Part shown: piece after piece, positions 32,304 through 35,969 of the stretch
How the letters are laid out: the number at the start of each line of letters is the position of its first letter
How positions within the stretch are numbered: the first letter of the stretch is position 1
Origin: Bacteroidales bacterium
Lineage (GTDB): Bacteria > Bacteroidota > Bacteroidia > Bacteroidales > UBA932
DNA: 35,969 bases
Reading direction: 5' to 3'
Assembly (NCBI GenBank): GCA_017631875.1
Contig: JAGBSL010000010.1
Span: 1 to 35,969 of the forward strand
Translations under genes and position numbers: made by a program
The notes under the pieces: model-generated
Seen by the model: only the letters and a program-made list of their open reading frames with translations
What the model was told of the DNA's origin: nothing
Databases searched by the model: none

Positions 32304-32500
32304 TGGCTGATAATTACTTGGAGAAGAAGATGGAGGCGCTGCAGGCTCGTAAGGCCAAGGAGCAGCGTGCCAAGCAGATTGCCTGGAAGAAGCGTATGGA
32401 TGCTTACAGGCGTCGCCTGGAGGAGCAGAAGGCTAGCGAAGCGGCTGCTGCCGATTCAGCCTGCGCCAAAGGGCAAGAGGGTAGCGCTTCACAGGAGTGA
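32303..32500 (+). CDS. Small highly charged helical protein, function unknown
   Basis: This 65-aa protein starts within the stop codon of the guanylyltransferase gene (TAATG). Residues 1-45 are almost wholly Lys, Arg, Glu, Ala and Gln, consistent with one long amphipathic or coiled-coil helix; the tail is Ala/Ser rich. I recognise no family. Its last 68 nt overlap the 3' end of the minus-strand S24/S26 peptidase gene. Translational coupling supports it being real; the composition alone would not. Confidence 0.65.
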   Translation: MADNYLEKKMEALQARKAKEQRAKQIAWKKRMDAYRRRLEEQKASEAAAADSACAKGQEGSASQE

Positions 32501-32894
32501 TCAGCATCCAGAACCATGAATACAGACGCCATATAAGGCCATCGGTCCCGTATGTGCGTCCTTTTCTTTTTATACTGTAGACGCGGGCGATGATTCCCTT
32601 AATCTCTGCCTGTTCTGTGAGTCCGATGTTTCCGTCTCCCATGAGCGTTACAAGGTTGCCTTCGCGTCTGATTACCCTATGTATGACATAGCCTTTATCG
32701 GTCTTGGCAAGCACGAGGGTGCCTTTGCGGATCTCCTCATCCTTCCATGGTCCGAGCACAATCTGGTCACGAAGATGCATGATGAAGGGGTTCATGCTGT
32801 ATCCCTTGGCCGTCAGTTCTACCGTGCGGCCTTCGGAGATCAGCGTCCTTATCTCCTCCATCATTGTTTTCTTGTCTATTGTTATCGTGCTCAT
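32433..32894 (-). CDS. S24/S26-family serine peptidase, signal-peptidase-like
   Basis: This 153-aa protein has the fold signature of type I signal peptidases. Ser33 is in GYSMNPF, His72 in IHRVI and Asp87 in MGDGN. The Ser-His-Asp set is like the ER/SipW type rather than the Ser-Lys bacterial type. A hydrophobic C-terminal segment (about 118-145, with RLYSWFWMLI) may anchor it in the membrane. Context with PqqD-like, HPr-kinase-like and exporter genes suggests a leader-peptide protease for an exported peptide. The last 68 nt overlap the convergent small gene. Confidence 0.83.
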   Translation of the reverse strand: MSTITIDKKTMMEEIRTLISEGRTVELTAKGYSMNPFIMHLRDQIVLGPWKDEEIRKGTLVLAKTDKGYVIHRVIRREGNLVTLMGDGNIGLTEQAEIKGIIARVYSIKRKGRTYGTDGLIWRLYSWFWMLITPVKRYPLALWRRLNRQQPLR

Positions 32895-32906
32895 TATATT
32901 TAATCT

Positions 32907-33121
32907 CCGGTCCTGACGGACCGGTCTGCGAAATCGTTCCGATTTCTTGACTGGACCAAAAATTCTTCGAGATTTTTGGTTAGTTTAATCCCCAGTCACT
33001 TCGTGACAGCCCCAGGGCATTTCGTCCCTACCCGGGTACAGCAAAAATCTTAAATTTTTGCTAATATTTTATAGGGTCCCGTTGACAACGGGACATGCCA
33101 AAAATTCTTCGAACTTTTTGG
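32907..33121. repeat. Cluster of six hairpins in an intergenic region
   Basis: Six inverted repeats follow one another in 215 bp. They are CCGGTCC/GGACCGG (32907-32924), ACCAAAAAT/ATTTTTGGT (32955-32980), GTCAC/GTGAC (32995-33007), AGCAAAAAT/ATTTTTGCT (33040-33062), GTCCCGTT/AACGGGAC (33076-33094) and CCAAAAA/TTTTTGG (33098-33121). This fills the divergent region between the peptidase and the HPr-kinase-like genes. No convincing gene is seen in it. Confidence 0.8.
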
Positions 33122-33148
33122 TCTTGCAAAATTACAGATAAAAATTGC

Positions 33149-33156
33149 TATCTTTG
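33149..33156 (+). promoter_or_regulatory. Predicted -7 box of the HPr-kinase-like/ABC operon
   Basis: TATCTTTG matches TAnnTTTG exactly. A TTG at 33124-33126 is 22 nt upstream, slightly further than the 19 nt seen in the stronger promoters of this window. The annotated ATG at 33165 is only 8 nt after the box; an in-frame ATG at 33174 would leave a more normal leader. Confidence 0.55.
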
Positions 33157-33164
33157 AATGTTTT

Positions 33165-34046
33165 ATGGAAAATATGCATAAATATACCGTTGCCGGACAC
33201 TCTTTCGGCATTTCTCTTCCTGAGGGCATGTCTGCGCAGCAACTGCTCAGGCCATATGAGCCTTTCGTTGCTGACTCTGCGACGCCGACATTGTTTACCC
33301 TTCGTCTTGAACTCGTCGATAGTCTTAAGGCAGTGGCTCCTGCAAAGGTGCTGCAGTGCCTCAATGATGAGCCTCCTTATTTCTGGATATTCGAAGAGGA
33401 GGACGGCTCCTATAGTTTCGGATTCTCATATACCAAGGCTCATCCTGACTGCGTGCTGAAGCTGTCATCATGCGAGAGTGTCGTTTATGTCGCAAAAGGA
33501 CCGGCAGACAGACTTGCAGAGTTTGCGATAAGCAATGCCGTGATGCTTCTATATACATTCTTCACGGCTCCGTATGACACTATGATGGTTCATGCCTCCG
33601 TTATAGCCCATGGCGGACAGGGCTACATGTTCCTTGGAAAGAGCGGTACTGGTAAAAGTACCCACAGTCGTCTGTGGCTCAATCATATAGATGACACTGA
33701 ACTTCTGAATGATGATAATCCGGTCGTTCGTGTTCATGGAACCGATGTCATCGTTTATGGCACACCATGGAGCGGCAAGACCCCCTGCTATAAGAATATG
33801 CAGGTTCCGTTGAAGGCTGTCGTGCGTCTGTCCCAGGCTCCTTACAACAAGATTGCACGCCTCGCTCCGCTGCAGTCCTTCGCTTCGCTCATGCCTGCGT
33901 GCTCGTGCAAGAGATGGGACGGCGAGGCCATGGCGCAACTGCACAAAGCGGTTGAAAAGACAATATCGATTGTCCCATGCTACCATCTGGAATGCCTTCC
34001 TGACGAGGCTGCGGCAGTTCTCTGCCATTCGACAGTGTCAAAATAG
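33165..34046 (+). CDS. HPr-kinase-like P-loop protein
   Basis: This 293-aa protein has a beta-rich N-terminal half and a C-terminal kinase core with Walker A at residues 158-166, GKSGTGKST. It is preceded by MVHASVIAHGG and followed by LLNDDNPVVRV and YGTPWSGKTPCYKN, as in HPr-kinase-like proteins of peptide clusters. In paeninodin-type lasso-peptide clusters a homologous kinase phosphorylates the precursor peptide. It is unlikely to be the housekeeping HprK, whose domain order differs. It lies 6 nt before the ABC gene. The start may be 33165 or 33174. Confidence 0.82.
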   Translation: MENMHKYTVAGHSFGISLPEGMSAQQLLRPYEPFVADSATPTLFTLRLELVDSLKAVAPAKVLQCLNDEPPYFWIFEEEDGSYSFGFSYTKAHPDCVLKLSSCESVVYVAKGPADRLAEFAISNAVMLLYTFFTAPYDTMMVHASVIAHGGQGYMFLGKSGTGKSTHSRLWLNHIDDTELLNDDNPVVRVHGTDVIVYGTPWSGKTPCYKNMQVPLKAVVRLSQAPYNKIARLAPLQSFASLMPACSCKRWDGEAMAQLHKAVEKTISIVPCYHLECLPDEAAAVLCHSTVSK

Positions 34047-34052
34047 AATAAG

Positions 34053-35687
34053 ATGCGAAAATATATAAAGTGGTTCAATAAGGCTGTCCGCCCGTATCGC
34101 GGCTCGATAGCGGTCATGATGCTCTGTCATGTCCTTCTGACTGTATGCTCTATCGGTTTCGTGTTTGCCAGCAAGAAGCTTGTGGATATTGCGGTTGCGG
34201 TCCTGCAGGGTTCGGCTTCTGCTTCCGGCCTGTGGGTGTGGGCAAGCGTGATGATCTGCATCGTGCTCGGAAGGATAGGCCTGAATGCATTGAAGACCTA
34301 TTTCCAGACCCGTACCGAGATAAACCTGAAGAACCGTCTTCGCCGCAGGCTTTTCGACGTCCTTCTGCATCTGCAGAGTGACGGGGGAGCGAAGTATCAT
34401 ACGGGAGACCTGCTTAACAGAATGCAGGAAGACGTGAGGGTGGTGTCCACTGCTTTCTCATCATCTATTCCAAACCTCCTCGGAACATCGCTTCAGTTCG
34501 TAGCGGCTTTTGTCTTCTTAATGATCCTTGATGCAAGGCTTGGACTTCTTGTCATCATCATAGTACCTGCCGGTATTATCGCAGGAAGATATATAACATC
34601 CCGCATCAAGGGGCTTACTCTCGACATAAGGAAGAGCGACTCCCAGGTGCAGTCCCATCTCCAGGAGAGCCTTCAGCATATCGCGCTGCTCCAGACTATG
34701 GAGTATACCCAGACCAGCGGAGCGTCGCTGGAGGGCCTTCAGGGCGAGCTTTATGGCAATGAACTCAGACGTGTCAGATTCAGCATACTGTCAAGAGTGT
34801 TCATCTCCCTTGCGTTCCAGGCCGGAAATACCGCCGCATTCCTTTGGGGTGTATTCGGTATCAGCCATGGCACTGTGACATATGGTATGATGACCGCCTT
34901 CCTGCAGCTCGTCGCGCAGATCCAGAGGCCTCTCATAGAGATGAGCAGCCAGATCCCTACAGTTATACATGCAACGGCATCGATCGACAGGATCATTGAT
35001 CTTGAGTCGCTCCCACGCGAGGAAATTGCCGAGCCAGTCCTTCTTGAGGGAACGGCAGGAATAAGGGTGTCTGATGTTACATTCGCTTATCCTGATTCTT
35101 CTGTCAATGTGCTGGAGAACTTCTCTCACGATTTTTGCCCGGGCAGCAGAACCGCCATCGTAGGACCGACAGGTGTCGGAAAGAGTACTCTCATACGTCT
35201 CCTACTTTCGTTGCTTAAACCTCAGGGCGGCTCAATTGATGTATATAATAATATAGGTATAGCTCCGGTCTCTCCGGCAACACGCTGCAACCTGGTCTAT
35301 GTACCTCAGGGCAACAGCCTCTTCAGCGGCACGATCCGCGACAATCTTATGATGGGCAATCCCGAGGCGACAGATGAGCAGATGAATAAGGCACTCCACA
35401 CTGCAGCAGCGGACTTTGTGTTTGATCTTCCTGCTGGCATCAATACTCAGTGCTTCGAGGCAGGCGGCGGCCTCTCCGAAGGCCAGGCCCAGCGCATCGC
35501 GATTGCACGCGCCCTCCTTCGTCCGGGCACCATCCTCCTTCTCGACGAGTTCAGCTCGGCACTTGACGCTCAGACAGAGACGATTCTCATGGAGCGTCTC
35601 ACCTCTGAACTTCCTGACCACACCATGATCTTCATCACCCACCGCGACAAGATCATTGACTACTGCACAGACATTTTGAGATTATAA
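34053..35687 (+). CDS. ABC exporter (fused permease-ATPase)
   Basis: The 544-aa protein is a half-transporter with six membrane segments (about residues 15-310) and a nucleotide-binding domain. Walker A is GPTGVGKST at about 371-379, the signature is LSEGQ (about 474) and Walker B is ILLLDEFS (about 494-501). The switch His is in FITHRD. The signature has Glu in place of the usual Gly in LSGGQ. It is the type that exports lipids or peptides and would act as a homodimer. There is no N-terminal C39 peptidase domain, so leader removal would need a separate protease such as the S26-like protein. It forms an operon with the HPr-kinase-like gene. Confidence 0.9.
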   Translation: MRKYIKWFNKAVRPYRGSIAVMMLCHVLLTVCSIGFVFASKKLVDIAVAVLQGSASASGLWVWASVMICIVLGRIGLNALKTYFQTRTEINLKNRLRRRLFDVLLHLQSDGGAKYHTGDLLNRMQEDVRVVSTAFSSSIPNLLGTSLQFVAAFVFLMILDARLGLLVIIIVPAGIIAGRYITSRIKGLTLDIRKSDSQVQSHLQESLQHIALLQTMEYTQTSGASLEGLQGELYGNELRRVRFSILSRVFISLAFQAGNTAAFLWGVFGISHGTVTYGMMTAFLQLVAQIQRPLIEMSSQIPTVIHATASIDRIIDLESLPREEIAEPVLLEGTAGIRVSDVTFAYPDSSVNVLENFSHDFCPGSRTAIVGPTGVGKSTLIRLLLSLLKPQGGSIDVYNNIGIAPVSPATRCNLVYVPQGNSLFSGTIRDNLMMGNPEATDEQMNKALHTAAADFVFDLPAGINTQCFEAGGGLSEGQAQRIAIARALLRPGTILLLDEFSSALDAQTETILMERLTSELPDHTMIFITHRDKIIDYCTDILRL

Positions 35688-35728
35688 AACAAATAAAGCT
35701 GTCACATGAGTGACAGCTTTATTTGTTT
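35687..35728. terminator. Bidirectional intrinsic terminator
   Basis: A perfect 19-bp inverted repeat (35687-35705 with 35710-35728, loop ATGA) directly follows the ABC stop codon. The stem flanks are A/T rich so that either strand yields a U-rich 3' end. It serves the ABC operon and probably the convergent pckA. Confidence 0.9.
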
Positions 35729-35731
35729 TAT

Positions 35732-35753
35732 AGCGTCCTCATTCGAGGACGCT
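35732..35753 (-). terminator. Hairpin downstream of pckA
   Basis: A 9-bp perfect stem AGCGTCCTC/GAGGACGCT with a 4-nt loop lies 9 nt after the pckA stop on the minus strand. It is followed in that direction by an A/T-rich tract and then the larger terminator. Confidence 0.65.
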
Positions 35754-35762
35754 GATATTTTA

Positions 35763-35969
35763 TTAGAGAGCTGGACCAGCAGCTACGAGAGCCTTACCGA
35801 GGTCGTTTCCAGTGAACTTAGCGAAGTTCTTGATGAAGCGGCCTGCGAGGTCCTTAGCCTTCTCCTCCCACTGGCAAGCGCACTCGTAAGTGTCGCGTGG
35901 GTCGAGGATAGCTGGATCAACGCCAGGGAGTTCTGTAGGAACTGTGAAGTTGAAGTAAGGGATCTGCTT
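35763..35969 (-). CDS. pckA: Phosphoenolpyruvate carboxykinase (ATP), C-terminal fragment
   Basis: The last 68 codons of a minus-strand gene run off the right edge of the window. The fragment reads [20 protein letters not shown], then DPRDTY and [22 protein letters not shown], ending in LVAAGPAL. This is the C terminus of the Bacteroidetes ATP-dependent PEP carboxykinase, which links oxaloacetate and PEP. Codon use is highly biased (GCT for Ala, CTC for Leu), as expected for an abundant central-metabolism enzyme. Confidence 0.9.
   Translation of the reverse strand, partial: KQIPYFNFTVPTELPGVDPAILDPRDTYECACQWEEKAKDLAGRFIKNFAKFTGNDLGKALVAAGPAL

Noticed and set aside
33095..33157. 20-residue ORF as a RiPP precursor
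   Set aside because: It overlaps a hairpin and the promoter box of the HPr-kinase-like gene and has no leader/core look; most likely chance.

Overview
The window comes from a member of the order Bacteroidales with roughly half GC content; the genus cannot be fixed from sequence alone. The signs are SusC/SusD pairs, many short Sec/lipobox signal peptides, BACON domains, A/T-rich starts without Shine-Dalgarno sequences, and TAnnTTTG promoter boxes, three of them with a TTG or TTTG exactly 19 nt upstream.

Layout. 7-163: two tRNA-Lys genes (UUU and CUU anticodons) and a terminator. 285-2319: uxuA plus an SDR-type mannonate oxidoreductase, closed by a bidirectional terminator. 2360-6056 (minus): one operon of a DUF4434 lipoprotein, a sugar-porter MFS and a ROK repressor. 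6282-18281 (plus): a polysaccharide-utilization operon of GHL10, SusC, SusD, a DUF5018-like lipoprotein, a NAGPA-type phosphodiester glycosidase, a second GHL10 and a BACON/propeller lipoprotein, ended by a strong terminator. 18354-22295: N-acylglucosamine 2-epimerase, a third GHL10 and a second DUF4434 protein, with six 38-bp tandem repeats before the last. 22310-23789: a repeat-rich island with a RAYT-type Y1 transposase flanked by two 121-bp direct repeats. 23817-27842 (minus): CE2-like SGNH esterase, calcineurin-like phosphoesterase and a DUF5009/HGSNAT-like membrane acetyltransferase. 27986-30935 (plus): a GxDLY-type SGNH esterase and a lipoprotein FAD oxidoreductase. 30938-35687: PqqD-like protein, mannose-1-phosphate guanylyltransferase, a small charged protein, an S24/S26 peptidase, an HPr-kinase-like protein and an ABC exporter. 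The right edge holds the 3' end of pckA (minus).

How it may work together. The central locus lacks the common glycan-degrading families (no recognisable GH2, GH43, GH92, sulfatase or polysaccharide lyase). It relies on three GHL10 and two DUF4434 barrels, a phosphodiester glycosidase, an epimerase very close to the animal GlcNAc 2-epimerase, two O-acetylesterase-like proteins, a phosphoesterase and an HGSNAT-like N-acetyltransferase. E. coli DigH, a GHL10 enzyme, cuts denuded peptidoglycan; NAGPA cleaves GlcNAc-1-phosphodiesters; the epimerase interconverts ManNAc and GlcNAc. My main hypothesis is therefore a system for an amino-sugar, phosphodiester-containing bacterial glycan, such as wall-teichoic-acid linkage units with denuded peptidoglycan or a phosphoglycan capsule. 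This is inference; the parts are well supported, the substrate is not.

A second candidate is the PqqD / S26-type peptidase / HPr-kinase-like / ABC-exporter set. It resembles part of a kinase-containing RiPP (lasso-peptide-like) cluster, but no precursor, cyclase or radical SAM gene is visible here.
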